A DNA stretch of 14,885 nucleotides from Bacteroidaceae bacterium (GTDB lineage: Bacteria > Bacteroidota > Bacteroidia > Bacteroidales > Bacteroidaceae). The notes under the pieces were generated by a model. That model was not told the origin of the DNA. It did not search any database and was given only the letters and a program-made list of their open reading frames with translations. The stretch lies in the NCBI GenBank assembly GCA_017619585.1, contig JAFZSA010000009.1:1-14885 (forward strand). Reading direction: 5' to 3'. The position numbers and the translations under genes were made by a program. Shown in pieces: positions 14,610 to 14,885 of the stretch. Numbering within the stretch: position 1 is the first letter of the stretch; the number at the start of each line of letters is the position of its first letter.

Positions 14610-14885
14610 TTACTTCTCGATGCTGAGAAGTTCTACTGTGAAGGTAAGCATAGAGAAAGGAGGAATCTTTCCTGCCTCACGGTCGCCATAGGCCAATTCC
14701 TGTGGAATGAACAACTGCCATTTGGAACCGACAGGCATCATCGTGAGTGCCTCTTGCCAGCCTTTGATGACCTGATTGCAGCCGAAAGTGGCAGGGTTGC
14801 CGCGCTCGTAACTGCTGTCGAATACGGTGCCGTCCAGCAGTTTGCCTTCGTAGTTCACCTTGACACGCTGTGTAGCTGTGGGCAC
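14610..14885 (-). CDS. FKBP-type peptidyl-prolyl cis-trans isomerase, partial (start outside window)
   Basis: The C-terminal 91 residues of an FkpA/Mip-type isomerase, which catalyses cis-trans change at proline during protein folding, usually in the periplasm for this type. All key FKBP positions are present: VNYEG (Tyr), VFDSS (Phe and Asp), [16 protein letters not shown] (Phe, Val-Ile, Trp), FIPQELAYG (Tyr) and LTFTVELL (Phe). The first in-window codon is a GTG at the very edge (14885), but [13 protein letters not shown] is normally preceded by more domain sequence, so this is an internal Val and the gene continues to the right. It converges on the divergent FKBP lipoprotein gene and shares its terminator. 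Confidence 0.92.
   Translation of the reverse strand: MPTATQRVKVNYEGKLLDGTVFDSSYERGNPATFGCNQVIKGWQEALTMMPVGSKWQLFIPQELAYGDREAGKIPPFSMLTFTVELLSIEK

Noticed and set aside
14883..14885. GTG at the window edge as the start of the right-hand FKBP gene
   Set aside because: The domain needs residues before [13 protein letters not shown] and the window ends there, so this is more likely an internal valine codon of a gene continuing outside.

Overview
The window looks like a chromosomal segment of a Prevotella-like member of the Bacteroidales. Support comes from TAnnTTTG promoter elements, A-rich leaders without Shine-Dalgarno sites, secreted proteins ending in a conserved GxRV...KGxYxxxGKK tail, a surface-type lipoprotein signal (Cys followed by S-E-D-D-E-E), and the order corrinoid adenosyltransferase, DUF2795 protein, eukaryotic/archaeal-type glycyl-tRNA synthetase. 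No rRNA, tRNA, CRISPR array, transposase or phage gene was found.

Layout. Bases 1-590 are mostly non-coding: a MITE-like inverted-repeat element, a 51-residue peptide gene, hairpins and a promoter. Bases 592-5166 read rightwards as one probable operon: a secreted GH97 glycoside hydrolase with retaining-type catalytic residues, a secreted calpain-like (C2) cysteine peptidase with a lipocalin-like N-terminal module, and an NAD(P)-dependent epimerase/dehydratase joined to the peptidase gene by an ATGA overlap. Bases 5371-6634 hold two small secreted beta-sandwich proteins. The first ends in a type I dockerin pair and the second in the conserved C-terminal tail. A strong hairpin terminator follows.

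The convergent gap 6635-7045 has a regular 22-bp array built on AGTACT. On the minus strand, 7046-10576 encodes a 1176-residue multidomain surface protein (lectin-like modules, an F5/8C-like module and the same tail), with heptanucleotide tandem repeats inside the tail coding region. A divergent promoter region leads into a shortened methyltransferase-like gene and a PduO-type adenosyltransferase. Next come a leader with an 8-bp tandem array and an 18-bp palindrome, a DUF2795 gene, glyS, and a divergent FKBP-like lipoprotein. A bidirectional terminator then faces a canonical FKBP isomerase gene cut by the window edge.

Functionally, the left two thirds serve glycan/protein degradation and surface display, and the right third is housekeeping (translation, cofactor salvage, envelope folding). 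I see no clear new defence or mobile system. The most unusual points are the calpain-like peptidase cassette, the paired cohesin-like/dockerin and tail proteins, the possible slippage-prone tail of the large surface protein, and three separate tandem arrays of 7, 8 and 22 bp.
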